A stretch of 43,380 nt of DNA, taken from positions 1-43,380 of the forward strand of contig JAOZTN010000014.1 of assembly GCA_029942245.1 (NCBI GenBank), read 5' to 3'. Source of the stretch: B18-G4 sp003648575 (GTDB lineage Bacteria > Bacteroidota > Bacteroidia > Bacteroidales > B18-G4). Both the position numbers and the translations under genes were made by a program. Below the pieces are notes generated by a model that was not told the DNA's origin, did no database searches, and worked only from the letters and a program-made list of their open reading frames with translations. This document shows positions 7,304-17,219 of the stretch, piece after piece (position 1 is the first letter of the stretch; every line of letters starts with the position of its first letter).

Positions 7304-9436
7304 CTACTTTGTTTGATGAATATCCACACCCAATCGATGCAGGTATGCGATCAAAGCAATGATTTCGCGATCAGCCTCTACGTTGATCCCCGATTGCTTG
7401 AGGTTATTGGCTATCTCTGTAGCCTGCTTCAAGAGCTCCTCTTTGGCGATCTCGTCAAATCCTTCTGGATATGGTACCCCGAGAGTTTGCATAACGCGAA
7501 TTTTCTTTGCAGTTGTGCTGGTGTTCAGTTGATCAGAGATCAGCCAGGGGTATGCCGGCATGATCGACTGAGAACTTACACTGCGTGGATCCAGCATATG
7601 GTTATAGTGCCATGAATCCGGCTTAAACATTTTGCCGGTCTTCACACCTGAACGGCTCAGGTCGGGCCCATTCCTTTTCGATCCGTACTGGAAGGGATGA
7701 TTATACACCGTTTCACCGGCTTTGGTATAATCCCCATAACGTTCGGTCTCTGACCGGAACGGCCGTACCATTTGCGAATGGCAGGTGTAGCAACCCTCAC
7801 GCACATAAATATCGCGCCCCTCCAGTTCGAGTGGGGTATATGGTTTAACGCTTTCTATTGTGGGTACATTCGACTTGATCAGGTAGGTAGGGATGATCTC
7901 TACCAGTCCTCCTATCAGTATGGCAACAAGGGCCAGGATCATGAACTGTATTGGACGACGTTCCAGCCACCTGTGCCAGCCTTCGCCTTTTCCTCTTTTA
8001 CCTGTAACACGTGCCAGTGCAGGAGCAGAAGTAGCTTCATTGTTCTCAAAGCTACCGGCTTTCATGGTTTTTATGACATTATAGATCATAAACAGGAATC
8101 CAACAATATAAAGGGCTCCTCCAACTGCTCGCATGTGGTACATTGGCATGATCTGCGTTACTGTTTCCAGGAAGTTTGGATAAGTAAGGAAACCATCAGT
8201 GGTAAATTCTTTCCACATCAATGTTTGTACAATGGCACCCCAGTACAGTGGGATGGCATAAAAGATTATTCCAAGTGTGCCAAGCCAGAAGTGAGTATTG
8301 GCCATCTTCCTGGAATATAATTTGGTTTTGAATATTTTTGGTATCAGCCAGTATAGCATTCCAAAGGTCAGGAAGCCATTCCAGCCCAGGGCTCCTATGT
8401 GTACATGGGCTATCGTCCAGTCGGTATAGTGGGTAAGGGCATTTACGCTTTTTAGCGACATCAAGGGCCCCTCCAGGGTTGTCATACCATAGGCAGTAAC
8501 TGCCACAACCATAAACTTCAGCACCGGATCCTCACGTACCCTGTCCCAGGCACCGCGAAGGGTCAGAAGTCCATTCACCATACCTCCCCATGAAGGTGCG
8601 ATCAGCATAATGGAAAATACGGTTCCAAGTGTCTGTGCCCAATCGGGAAGAGAAGAATAAAGAAGATGGTGAGGCCCTGCCCAGATATAAAGGAAGATCA
8701 AAGCCCAGAAGTGAATGATAGAAAGTCTGTATGAGTATATCGGACGATTCGCAGCTTTAGGCAGGAAATAGTACATTAGTCCCAGGTATGGTGTTGTGAG
8801 GAAGAATGCAACCGCATTGTGTCCGTACCACCACTGTACAAGCGCATCCTGCACACCCGCATAAACGGGATAACTCTTAAATAAATCAACAGGTATTGCA
8901 ATGGAATTGACAATGTGAAGAACGGCAACCGTGACAAATGTTGCGATATAAAACCATACGGCAACGTATATATGACTGGTTCTCCTTTTGACGATGGTTC
9001 CTATCATATTCCAGCCAAAAACTACCCAGATTATTGCTAAGGCAATGTCGATAGGCCATTCCAGTTCTGCATATTCTTTCCCGGTAGTGAACCCGGAAAT
9101 GAAAGTCAATGCAGCAGCAACAATGATGAGTTGCCAGCCCCAGAAATGGATATAGCTCAGCAGGTCGCTGAACATTCTTGCTTTACTCAGGCGCTGCAGG
9201 GAATAATATACCCCGGTAAAGATTCCATTACCCACAAATGCAAAAATGACTGCATTTGTATGGACCGGACGAATCCTGCCAAAGGTTGTATAAGCCAGAT
9301 CAAAAGATAGTTCGGGCCAGATGAACTGCAGAGCAAGCAGCAGTCCCACCAGGGTGCCGATAATGCCCCAGAATATCGTGGCAATAGCGAAATACTTTAC
9401 GATCCTGTTGTCATACAAAAAGTTTTGATTTTCCAT
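7304..9436 (-). CDS. ccoNO: cbb3 cytochrome c oxidase subunits I and II fused (CcoN-CcoO)
   Basis: This 710-residue fusion contains the catalytic subunit and its first cytochrome. The CcoN part (about 1-480) has the expected metal ligands: His59 in RPVHTNA, His206 in WWYGHNAV, the His256-His257 pair in WAGPHHLLY, and His344/His346 in AHVHIGALGW. A membrane anchor near residue 500 begins the CcoO part, which has CYTCHSQMVRPF (from residue 549) and a likely Met ligand in SIMPAYPW. CcoN and CcoO are usually separate in Proteobacteria, and the fused form is common in Bacteroidota. The enzyme reduces O2 at very low concentration and pumps protons. It starts three bases after ccoS. Confidence 0.97.
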   Translation of the reverse strand: MENQNFLYDNRIVKYFAIATIFWGIIGTLVGLLLALQFIWPELSFDLAYTTFGRIRPVHTNAVIFAFVGNGIFTGVYYSLQRLSKARMFSDLLSYIHFWGWQLIIVAAALTFISGFTTGKEYAELEWPIDIALAIIWVVFGWNMIGTIVKRRTSHIYVAVWFYIATFVTVAVLHIVNSIAIPVDLFKSYPVYAGVQDALVQWWYGHNAVAFFLTTPYLGLMYYFLPKAANRPIYSYRLSIIHFWALIFLYIWAGPHHLLYSSLPDWAQTLGTVFSIMLIAPSWGGMVNGLLTLRGAWDRVREDPVLKFMVVAVTAYGMTTLEGPLMSLKSVNALTHYTDWTIAHVHIGALGWNGFLTFGMLYWLIPKIFKTKLYSRKMANTHFWLGTLGIIFYAIPLYWGAIVQTLMWKEFTTDGFLTYPNFLETVTQIMPMYHMRAVGGALYIVGFLFMIYNVIKTMKAGSFENNEATSAPALARVTGKRGKGEGWHRWLERRPIQFMILALVAILIGGLVEIIPTYLIKSNVPTIESVKPYTPLELEGRDIYVREGCYTCHSQMVRPFRSETERYGDYTKAGETVYNHPFQYGSKRNGPDLSRSGVKTGKMFKPDSWHYNHMLDPRSVSSQSIMPAYPWLISDQLNTSTTAKKIRVMQTLGVPYPEGFDEIAKEELLKQATEIANNLKQSGINVEADREIIALIAYLHRLGVDIHQTK

Positions 9437-9439
9437 ACG

Positions 9440-9652
9440 TTAGGATTTATTTGATTTATCAGGTTTATTGGTTGAAATCTCGGCTGGCGGAAGGTCTGGA
9501 GTTGTTGCTGGTTTTTCATCCTCGAAGAGAATCCGGACAGAAGGAGTGTAGTCATCATCGTATTGTCCGCTTTTAATGGACCATACAAAAGCAACCAAAA
9601 AGACGATGGCTACAACGAGACTAAACCCAATCAAGACTATTATAACACTCAT
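9440..9652 (-). CDS. ccoS: cbb3 oxidase maturation protein CcoS
   Basis: A 70-residue protein with one N-terminal helix (SVIIVLIGFSLVVAIVFLVA), then FVWSIKSGQYDDDYTPSVRILFED. The W-S-x-x-x-GQYDD signature after the helix is typical of CcoS (FixS), which is needed to insert cofactors into cbb3 oxidase. An upstream ATG at 9694 would add 14 residues. The ATG at 9652 was chosen because family members start just before the helix. The gene sits directly before ccoNO. The C-terminus is a Pro/Lys-rich extension. Confidence 0.9.
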   Translation of the reverse strand: MSVIIVLIGFSLVVAIVFLVAFVWSIKSGQYDDDYTPSVRILFEDEKPATTPDLPPAEISTNKPDKSNKS

Positions 9653-9671
9653 ATTGATACTTGAAGTAAAA

Positions 9672-9699
9672 CAAAAATAGGATGTAATTGCCAAAAATA
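9672..9699 (-). promoter_or_regulatory. Candidate cco promoter: two TATTTTTG boxes
   Basis: On the minus strand, TATTTTTG occurs twice (9699-9692 and 9679-9672), exactly 20 bases apart. Both match TAnnTTTG, the -7 consensus of Bacteroidota promoters. They lie 20-47 bases upstream of the ccoS start in the 165-base gap after ccoI, so a promoter for ccoS-NO-Q-P is plausible. A correctly spaced -33 TTG is not evident: the best TTTG, at 9718-9715, is only 15 bases from the first box. The region is AT-rich, so chance matches are possible. Confidence 0.3.
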
Positions 9700-9817
9700 G
9701 AACTGATCAAACCACAAAGATGAGTTGCATAAGCTATTTAGAGGTGTTCTAAATATTATTAACTTCCTTATAAACTGAAATTTAGATGATTATGAGGTAA
9801 TTAGGTATTCATATGCG

Positions 9818-12232
9818 TTAAATGGATGTTAGCTTAAATCCGGCCCGTTTGGCCAACAGGGTGGTGGTAATGGTCACGAATACTACAACGCTTACCGAAC
9901 TCAGGGGCATGAGTATGGCTGAGACAATAGGAGTGAGGTATCCCATGGCAGCAAAAGAGATCCCAAGCACGTTATAAATGAATGAGATTATAAAACTGGC
10001 ATAGACGACTTTCATGCTGATTTTCGTGAATCGGATAAAGCGTGAAAGGGATGAAAATTGTTTCGACTCAAGGATGCCATCACAGGCAGGTGAAAAGTGA
10101 TAAATGTCATCGGCTATGGTGATCCCCACCTCACTTTCCTGCAGGGCACCGGCATCGTTCAGCCCATCACCGATCATGATCACTTTTTTACCCTCTTCCC
10201 TTAGCTTTCTGATATATTCAAGCTTATCGCCCGGGCTTTGCCTGAACCTCATATGGTCGGCATCCTTGAAGAGTGGGAGCAAATTATTGAGTTCCGAATC
10301 ATTGTCACCCGAAAGTACGAACAGCTCAAAATGATCTTCAAGATCGTTTATAACAGCTTTCAGGCCGGGCCTGTACTTATTATTGATCAGGAAATATCCT
10401 TTTTTATCATCATTGAAGGAAACATACACACGCGTGGCATATGAACCTGTTGGGATAGAGGAGCCGGTAATGAACTTTTCCGACCCGACCTTGATGAGCG
10501 TATCATCCTTGCGTGCTTCAATCCCAAGACCCGGTATTTCGACAAATGAGTCGAGCTCAATGCCGCCTGATGCTTCAATCGATCGGTAAATGGCTGTACT
10601 CATGGGGTGGGTGGAATGCCTTACTACTGCTTTTACCAAATGTAATTCATCCTGATCCAGCTGGATATTCTTGCTTTCAACACTGAAGGCATTGTTTTGT
10701 GTGATGGTCCCGGTTTTATCAAAAACTATGGTGTCGGTTTTTGAAAGCTCTTCAATAACATCTGTCTTCTTAACGTAGAAACCATTCCTGCCGAAGATGC
10801 GCATGGTATTTCCAAATGTGAAAGGAATGGTGAGAGCTAGCGCGCAGGGGCAGGCGACAATCAAAATTGAAGAAAAGGCATTGAGCACTACTGAAGGATC
10901 AACAAAGGCCCAGACAATCGCTGTTAGAATGGCCAGGGATACGATACTGATGGTAAAGTATTGGCTGACTACATTTATAACGGAACTTGTCCGTGAACCT
11001 TCGCCATAAGAATGAAGATCCTGATTCCACAATTCTGTCAGGTAGCTTTGTGATACCTCCTTTTCAACGATGAGCTCGATGGATGATCCCAATTGACGGC
11101 CACCTGCAAAAACCAGGTCCTTTCGCATTTTTGGAACCGGTGTCGACTCTCCACTGACAAAGCTGTAGTCGATATTTGCATCGCCTTTGATCAGGATAGC
11201 ATCAGCAGGGATCAGTTCCTGGTTCCTGACAAGTATCCTGTGTCCGGCCTTCAGTTTTTTCAAGGGGATGATCTCTTCTTCATCATTCTCTGCCAGCACC
11301 GTTATTGCTACAGGGAAGTACGATTTATAATCCCGCTCAAAGGAGAGCGCCTGGTAAGTCTTGCCCTGGTACCACTTTCCTATCAAAAGAAAAAATACCA
11401 GTCCCGACAGTGAGTCCATGTACCCGGCCCCTGTTCCGCTGATGATTTCGTAGGCACTTCTGATAAACAATACAATGATCCCGAGGGCGATGGGTACATC
11501 TATGTTTACGATCTTTTTCCGGAGCCCTTTCACTGCAGATACCAGGTAGTCGGAAGCTGCATAGAATAGTACAGGTATGGCCAGGAACAGGTTCAGCCAG
11601 GACAGCTGTATGCGTATCGTTTCTTCCATGAAATGATCCACAGCCAGGTATTCCGGAAAGCTGAACAGCATGATATTCCCGAAACAAAATCCGGCTATGC
11701 CAAGCTTATAGTAAAGTACCCTGTTAAGCTTTTTTTCGGATTTGTTTTTAAGATCATCAAGGGTAATCTGAGGGACATAATTGATTGATGCAAGCAGCTC
11801 AACAAGCTTGCGAAGCGAAATTTCCTCTTCCTTGAAAGTGATGGAGACTTCCTTTTTTATGAAGTTGACAGAGGAATATTTAACACCTTTTTCCAGTCGA
11901 TGCAGGTTCTCTAGCAGCCAGATGCATGAGCTGCAATGGATGGCGGGGACGAAGAATTTGATCTTACTGATCCCTCCGTCAGAAAAATCCAGTAATTCCG
12001 ATTTTATCTCTTCATTATCGAGATAGGCGAATTTATTGCCGATCTCATTAACATTTATCTTGATGCCGGGATGGTTTTCGATAGAATAGTACTCACAGGC
12101 ATCACTTTCGCTCAGTATCTCGTACACCATTTTACAGCCATAGCAACAAAAATTCTTGTCGTTGAATACAACCGGATTGGAGCCGCAATCTTCACCACAG
12201 TGAAAGCAAGGTATGGGAGGAGATTTTGTCAT
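9818..12232 (-). CDS. ccoI: Copper-transporting P1B-type ATPase of the cbb3 cluster
   Basis: An 804-residue P-type ATPase. The N-terminus has a Cys-rich metal domain (Cys9, Cys12, Cys16, then CCYGC at 29-33) and an HMA domain with IHCSSC (Cys100, Cys103). The membrane metal site is CPC at 461-463, the phosphorylated Asp is in DKTGT at 505-509, and the hinge motif GDGLNDAGAL is near residue 700. CcoI/FixI exports Cu(I) across the membrane for insertion at the CuB site of cbb3. It is the first cco gene here, 165 bases before ccoS. Length and motif order are normal for the family. Confidence 0.95.
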   Translation of the reverse strand: MTKSPPIPCFHCGEDCGSNPVVFNDKNFCCYGCKMVYEILSESDACEYYSIENHPGIKINVNEIGNKFAYLDNEEIKSELLDFSDGGISKIKFFVPAIHCSSCIWLLENLHRLEKGVKYSSVNFIKKEVSITFKEEEISLRKLVELLASINYVPQITLDDLKNKSEKKLNRVLYYKLGIAGFCFGNIMLFSFPEYLAVDHFMEETIRIQLSWLNLFLAIPVLFYAASDYLVSAVKGLRKKIVNIDVPIALGIIVLFIRSAYEIISGTGAGYMDSLSGLVFFLLIGKWYQGKTYQALSFERDYKSYFPVAITVLAENDEEEIIPLKKLKAGHRILVRNQELIPADAILIKGDANIDYSFVSGESTPVPKMRKDLVFAGGRQLGSSIELIVEKEVSQSYLTELWNQDLHSYGEGSRTSSVINVVSQYFTISIVSLAILTAIVWAFVDPSVVLNAFSSILIVACPCALALTIPFTFGNTMRIFGRNGFYVKKTDVIEELSKTDTIVFDKTGTITQNNAFSVESKNIQLDQDELHLVKAVVRHSTHPMSTAIYRSIEASGGIELDSFVEIPGLGIEARKDDTLIKVGSEKFITGSSIPTGSYATRVYVSFNDDKKGYFLINNKYRPGLKAVINDLEDHFELFVLSGDNDSELNNLLPLFKDADHMRFRQSPGDKLEYIRKLREEGKKVIMIGDGLNDAGALQESEVGITIADDIYHFSPACDGILESKQFSSLSRFIRFTKISMKVVYASFIISFIYNVLGISFAAMGYLTPIVSAILMPLSSVSVVVFVTITTTLLAKRAGFKLTSI

Positions 12233-12275
12233 ATTAAGGCTAACAAAGTTATGCGTTTTGTCGGAATGATTGATG

Positions 12276-13130
12276 TCATATCAGCATAAGGGCGGGAAGC
12301 ACGAAAACAGCTTCACTTATATACCTGTACAAATCATTGTTTTTCAAATAATCAGACAGCCTGAAGATGATTAAAAGACATAGGGCCATCATGCCCAGGA
12401 TCAGGGCGGCCTTGAGAATCATCCATGATGGATCCGTGAAAATGAGAAGCGCTGAAAATGCCATAACAACTATGAGCAGCAGATGCAATAGTCGCCTTGC
12501 ATGTTTTGTCCCGAAGAGGATTGGTAAAGAGCGCTGTCCTTCTGCATCATCAACTTTCATTTCTATAAGTGAAAGCATGATCAGGTCGCAGAGGGCAAGG
12601 ATATAAAACAGTGCGACGATCGCCCATTCTGTCCATGATATCGTTTGTCCGCTAATGATGACGGGCCCCCAGATTCCGGCAGTATAAAAGAAGGCTACGG
12701 CTACCTCTTTTTGAAAAACAGGCAACCCCCTGCCGGGAAGGATAAATACCAGCACAAGATAAATGGCCGCCATGGATCCAAGGATAATCCCAAAAATGAT
12801 GATGTCATTTGATAGATATAAAAATGATATGAATACTGAGATGAGCAGGATCAGGGAAGCAAAGAAGATGAACTGCCTGTGGTATTTCCTGTGAACCACA
12901 TACCTGTCTTTGATCGCCTTATTTCCGGCCCGGAAACCATCGATCAGGTGGTCGGATGTATAGATCAGCCATACTGCCAGGGGAAGTACGATCCAGTAAG
13001 CCCAGCCCGGATCTGCCTTTAGAATCTGTGATGCCATGATTCCCCCCGCCAGGGCTCCCAGGCAAACATCGATGCTAAGCATATTGATCCAATGATAAAT
13101 CCTGGAAATCAATATGCGATGCTGTTTCAT
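12276..13130 (-). CDS. UbiA-like prenyltransferase family membrane protein, substrate unknown
   Basis: A 284-residue protein with about nine membrane segments. Two acidic motifs resemble the active site of UbiA-family prenyltransferases: YTSDHLIDG (Asp60, Asp64) and EMKVDDAEGQRSLP (Asp194, Asp195), the latter followed by ILFG as in family members. In the first motif Ser replaces the usual Asn. It lies 40 bases after ccsBA and 43 before ccoI. Haem O synthase is a UbiA member, but cbb3 and bd oxidases do not use haem O, and the match is not close enough for ctaB. Quinone- or lipid-type prenyl transfer remains open. Confidence 0.6.
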   Translation of the reverse strand: MKQHRILISRIYHWINMLSIDVCLGALAGGIMASQILKADPGWAYWIVLPLAVWLIYTSDHLIDGFRAGNKAIKDRYVVHRKYHRQFIFFASLILLISVFISFLYLSNDIIIFGIILGSMAAIYLVLVFILPGRGLPVFQKEVAVAFFYTAGIWGPVIISGQTISWTEWAIVALFYILALCDLIMLSLIEMKVDDAEGQRSLPILFGTKHARRLLHLLLIVVMAFSALLIFTDPSWMILKAALILGMMALCLLIIFRLSDYLKNNDLYRYISEAVFVLPALMLI

Positions 13131-13170
13131 GTACTCAATGTTTATGCTGGGATGTATATGGCTTCCTGCC

Positions 13171-15900
13171 TCATTGTTTCAATACTTTGCGATAATTTAT
13201 GTAGCCCATAATAGAAACTACTGCGATGATGAGGATGGCCCAATACAGGGCAGTAGGTATTGGAATCGGATCACCCCCTCCATAGGAGTGCATCCCTGAT
13301 AAAAAGTAGTTCACTCCAAAATAAGTCATCAAAACTGAGCCGAAACTGAGCAATGATGCCAGGTTAAAGGAGAAGGTCCCACCCAAGCCGGGGATCAATC
13401 GCATATGAACAACAAAGGAATATACCAGTACGGTGATCAGGGCCCAGGCTTCTTTCGGATCCCATCCCCAGTAACGGCCCCATGATTCATTGGCCCAGAC
13501 AGCTCCCAAAAAAGTACCAATGGTTATCAGGAACACTCCGATGATCAGGTTCATTTCTATGATATTGCTAAGCTCTTCCAGGGTGTTACGGATCTTATTT
13601 TTATTTTTCGCGTTTACCAGGTTAATCAACAGGAGGTTGAGAAAGCCAAGCAAAGCACCTATGGCCAGAAAGCTATAGCTGGCAGTGATTACAGCCACAT
13701 GTATCACCAGCCAGTAGGATTTCAATACCGGTACCAGGTTGGTGATCTCAGGGTTCAGCCAGCTCATATTCGCTACCATCAGGGTGATGGAGGCCAGGAT
13801 GGCTGTAGTAGCCAGGGTGATCTTGGAGTTTTTGATGAAAATAAAACCCGACAGGAGAATTCCCCATGAAATATAGATCATGGTTTCATAACCATTGCTC
13901 CATGGTGCCCTGCCGGCAATATACCAACGCATTCCCAATCCTGCGGTATGCAGAAGGAAAGCAATGGCAATGAGGCCAACGAGGATACGTATGATCCACC
14001 GGAAACTGAGCTTTGGGTTTAATACCCTTGCAAATACAAGTATCAGCAAAATGAGGCCGAGGAGACTGTAAACAGGGAATAAACGCTTGAAAATGTTGAC
14101 TTTATTATAAAGGATCTCAAGACTTGTTTTACTTTTTGCCGGCATCACCCCGCTGCCATATTTATTCTGAAATACCTTAAGGTAACCCAGGTATTCATTG
14201 GCTTTGCTCCAGTCACCACTTTGCATGGCCTCGCTCACCGAGCTGTAATACAATGGCAGGATGGTTTTTATAAAGCCTGCATCGATGGAGTCAAATACTG
14301 CACCGGCATTTTGAGCTGTATACCATTTGTTGTTGGGGTCGTCAGGCAAAGGAAAGATGTTCAGGAATTCACCTGTATATACCATGTAAATAATATTCAC
14401 ACGCTCATCAACTGCAATTATGTCTTTATCTACTGCATCGCGCTCAGCGGGTTTCTTATTATAGGCATCATCAACAAATTTGCTCAGTTTGTAGCTGCCG
14501 TCGTCATTAATAAAGTCAATGAAGGATGCATACTTTCCGCTGCATCCGATGTAGTTCTTAAGAATACTGTTGGATACCTTGATCATGGGGTATCCCTGCC
14601 ATTGGCCGGGATCAACAAGCAGTCCGAGGAGCACCTGGTCGGAACTGAGTCCTTCGAGGCTGTTCTTACGATAAATCTTTCGTAGAATCTCAGAAGAGAG
14701 GGTATTCATTGGTTTTATCCTCCCGTCATGCCCCTGTACCAGTAGTGAGCTGAATTCAGCAGCATGTGCCTTGTCAATAAAGCTATGATTAACAGCTTCA
14801 TCCAGCTCCTGTGCCTGTGAAGGAACCGAAAATGCAGATACCAATGCCATTAAGATAAGGGTGGCTGTATTCTTTTTTGCAGCATCACGGATACGTGAAG
14901 CATTGCGTGCAAGTGTACGGAAACGGCTTGAGGGGCTGAAGAAATTCAGGCTTAAGCCCAGCGTTAGAATGAAGTAACCAATATATGTGATAATGGTTCC
15001 CCACTTATCGTGGTTCACAGATAATACGGTGCCTTTCTCATCTTTGTCATAGGAAGACTGGAAAAAACGATACCCTCCGTAATTCAGCACATTATTCATG
15101 AAGATCTGGTAAGGCATTTCAAGATTTTCCGCTTTATCAATTACGATCACATCACTCTTAAATGAAGATGGGCTCATGGAACCGGGATAGCGTTCGAGGC
15201 TGAAATCCAGCAGGTGAAGCGAGAAAGGGATCTCCATTGTTTTGGATCCATAGCCGATACTAATCTTAGTGTCGTTGATAATGACTTCGGAAGGTTCGGA
15301 TATCATTCCGGATGCCCCAAAAACAGCAACTTCTCTTTCGGTGCCCTCGTATTCAACTTCAAAAAGCACTGCATTTGAAACGATCTTCTTATAACGGATT
15401 TTCAGCTTGCTGTCCCCCACAGGAATGTTTGCACTGAAGCGGTTTCTCATATAAGGGGAGAAGCTATATTCCTCATCATAATAAAGGTGCTGATCGCTAT
15501 CCTCTATCCAAACCTGAACATAGGGGGATATGGTAATGATCTCATTGCTGCTTTTTCCTTCCCTGATTTGCATGATGCCCTCATATCCGAAGTGCCTTGT
15601 AACAAATGCCCCTGCCAGTATCACCACAAAGGCGAGGTGAAAAAACAAAACACTGAATTTTTTCCTGCGCCAGAGGCGATATTGAAAAACACTTCCTACC
15701 AGGCTTATTGCTGTGATAAGCAGCAATACTTCAAACCACAATGCATTGTAAACGATGTCTTTCGCGGCAGATGTGCCGAGGTCATTTTCTATGAAGGTTG
15801 CAAAGGCAACAACTACGGCAAAAAGCATGAGCAATATGCCGGCGAATTTCATTGAAAAGACTGCAGCAATAACTTTTTTCATAATAGAGCTTAAAATCAT
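13171..15900 (-). CDS. ccsBA: Cytochrome c biogenesis protein CcsBA (fused ResB-ResC, System II)
   Basis: A 909-residue haem exporter and cytochrome c synthase. Residues 1 to about 340 are the ResB/CcsB part, with membrane helices and a large periplasmic domain. A long periplasmic stretch follows, then the CcsA part with the tryptophan-rich WWD motif at 802-820 (WANESWGRYWGWDPKEAW), which holds haem for attachment to CXXCH. It would mature ActA, ActE, CcoO and CcoP, all encoded nearby. The ATG at 15882 (MKKVIAAVF) is an alternative start six codons in. An intrinsic terminator separates it from actF. Confidence 0.95.
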   Translation of the reverse strand: MILSSIMKKVIAAVFSMKFAGILLMLFAVVVAFATFIENDLGTSAAKDIVYNALWFEVLLLITAISLVGSVFQYRLWRRKKFSVLFFHLAFVVILAGAFVTRHFGYEGIMQIREGKSSNEIITISPYVQVWIEDSDQHLYYDEEYSFSPYMRNRFSANIPVGDSKLKIRYKKIVSNAVLFEVEYEGTEREVAVFGASGMISEPSEVIINDTKISIGYGSKTMEIPFSLHLLDFSLERYPGSMSPSSFKSDVIVIDKAENLEMPYQIFMNNVLNYGGYRFFQSSYDKDEKGTVLSVNHDKWGTIITYIGYFILTLGLSLNFFSPSSRFRTLARNASRIRDAAKKNTATLILMALVSAFSVPSQAQELDEAVNHSFIDKAHAAEFSSLLVQGHDGRIKPMNTLSSEILRKIYRKNSLEGLSSDQVLLGLLVDPGQWQGYPMIKVSNSILKNYIGCSGKYASFIDFINDDGSYKLSKFVDDAYNKKPAERDAVDKDIIAVDERVNIIYMVYTGEFLNIFPLPDDPNNKWYTAQNAGAVFDSIDAGFIKTILPLYYSSVSEAMQSGDWSKANEYLGYLKVFQNKYGSGVMPAKSKTSLEILYNKVNIFKRLFPVYSLLGLILLILVFARVLNPKLSFRWIIRILVGLIAIAFLLHTAGLGMRWYIAGRAPWSNGYETMIYISWGILLSGFIFIKNSKITLATTAILASITLMVANMSWLNPEITNLVPVLKSYWLVIHVAVITASYSFLAIGALLGFLNLLLINLVNAKNKNKIRNTLEELSNIIEMNLIIGVFLITIGTFLGAVWANESWGRYWGWDPKEAWALITVLVYSFVVHMRLIPGLGGTFSFNLASLLSFGSVLMTYFGVNYFLSGMHSYGGGDPIPIPTALYWAILIIAVVSIMGYINYRKVLKQ

Positions 15901-15963
15901 ATTAACAACACAAGGCGGTAATTGTTAGCTGTAAAATTATATTAATTAAGGCTAGGAGCAGGC

Positions 15964-15992
15964 ATAAAAAAAGCCCCCGGAATCGGGGGCTT
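15964..15992 (-). terminator. Intrinsic terminator of the ACIII operon
   Basis: An 8-bp GC-rich stem (15971-15978 AAGCCCCC pairing with 15985-15992 GGGGGCTT) has a six-base loop. On the minus strand it is followed by a run of seven T (15970-15964). It begins 20 bases after the actF stop. This is a textbook rho-independent terminator for transcripts from the right and implies that ccsBA has its own promoter. Confidence 0.9.
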
Positions 15993-16012
15993 CAATTTCG
16001 TAAAGGTGTACA

Positions 16013-17173
16013 CTAGTGATGATGTATACTTTCTTCCAGATATGGATGGTTCTTTTGCAGGAGAGGCGTTTTACTCAGGGAGTAGCCAACTACCAGTGCA
16101 AATATTCCGAGGAATCCGAGGTAAGATCCGATCTCGATAATACCGATTTGCAGTACACCGTAAGTTCCTACAATAATCTGCTGGTAAAGGTCAACCCACT
16201 GTCCAAGGATAAGGATCAGACAAATAGCGAGAACAGCATTCTTATTCGTAGAGATCTTCTTGGGTATCAACAGCAGGAAGGGCAGGACCCAGTTCAACAC
16301 AAACTCACCCCAGAACAATACCTGGAAATCACCCTTGGTCCTGGGCAGATAATAAACTGTTTCTTCAGGGATATTGGCATACCAGATGAGCAGGTACTGT
16401 GAGAGCCACATATACGTCCATATTATACTGAGCACAAAGATGAACCTTGTAAGGTCACCCAGGTGTGCTTTGCTGAACCATGGAATATATCCCATCTTGT
16501 TGAGAATGATGAGGATGAGGGTAAGGACCACCAATCCATGATAAAATGCCATGACAAAATTTCTGAAAGCAAAGATGGTGGAGAACCAGTGAACATCAAT
16601 TGACATGATCCAGTCGAAAGTTGCCAGTGTAAAAGTGAACGCCAGCGAAAAGATGTACACCTTCGACCAGAACTCAGCCTTTTTAAAGTATTTCATACCA
16701 CCCACTCGATCTTCTTTGAGAGAAAACCTGCGGATCATCTGGGTTAAAAAGATCCAGATGGCGAAGTAAATCACATACCGAAGTGCGAAGAAAGGCAAAT
16801 TCAGATAAGGGGCTTTGTGTGCGATCAGGGCGTCGTGATCGCTTACTCCTTCATGTGACCAATGGTACAGATCCTGCATCCCAAAGATCAGGATGGGGAT
16901 CATGAGGATGGCAATAACGGGGATGATATTTCCCATAGCCTGGTATATCCGGTTGAACCCTACTGCCCATCCTGAATGTGTGATGTATTGGAGAGCTCCA
17001 AAGAAGGTGATCCCAATACCCAGGGAGAGGAAATAATAATTGTTCATCAGATAATTTGCCCATGTTTTAACAGGATCGGTAATAAATCCATAGGTTAAGG
17101 ACGCAATACCAATGGCAATTAAAACAAGGCTTATGATCTTAAATGTTGACGAAATTTGTATTTTTTTCTCCAT
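16013..17173 (-). CDS. actF: Alternative Complex III subunit ActF
   Basis: A 386-residue polytopic membrane protein with about ten helices. It is the second membrane core of quinol:cytochrome c oxidoreductase (ACIII), related to ActC/NrfD but divergent. Recognisable stretches include FDWIMSIDVHWFSTIFAFRN and a C-terminal HHH. As last gene of the actABCDEF order it ends just before a terminator, which supports the assignment. ActF is thought to take part in quinol binding or proton movement across the membrane. Confidence 0.92.
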   Translation of the reverse strand: MEKKIQISSTFKIISLVLIAIGIASLTYGFITDPVKTWANYLMNNYYFLSLGIGITFFGALQYITHSGWAVGFNRIYQAMGNIIPVIAILMIPILIFGMQDLYHWSHEGVSDHDALIAHKAPYLNLPFFALRYVIYFAIWIFLTQMIRRFSLKEDRVGGMKYFKKAEFWSKVYIFSLAFTFTLATFDWIMSIDVHWFSTIFAFRNFVMAFYHGLVVLTLILIILNKMGYIPWFSKAHLGDLTRFIFVLSIIWTYMWLSQYLLIWYANIPEETVYYLPRTKGDFQVLFWGEFVLNWVLPFLLLIPKKISTNKNAVLAICLILILGQWVDLYQQIIVGTYGVLQIGIIEIGSYLGFLGIFALVVGYSLSKTPLLQKNHPYLEESIHHH

Positions 17174-17219
17174 CGTCTGTGTTTTTACGTTTCCTTTTCG
17201 TGACCGGATTATGCTTAAA

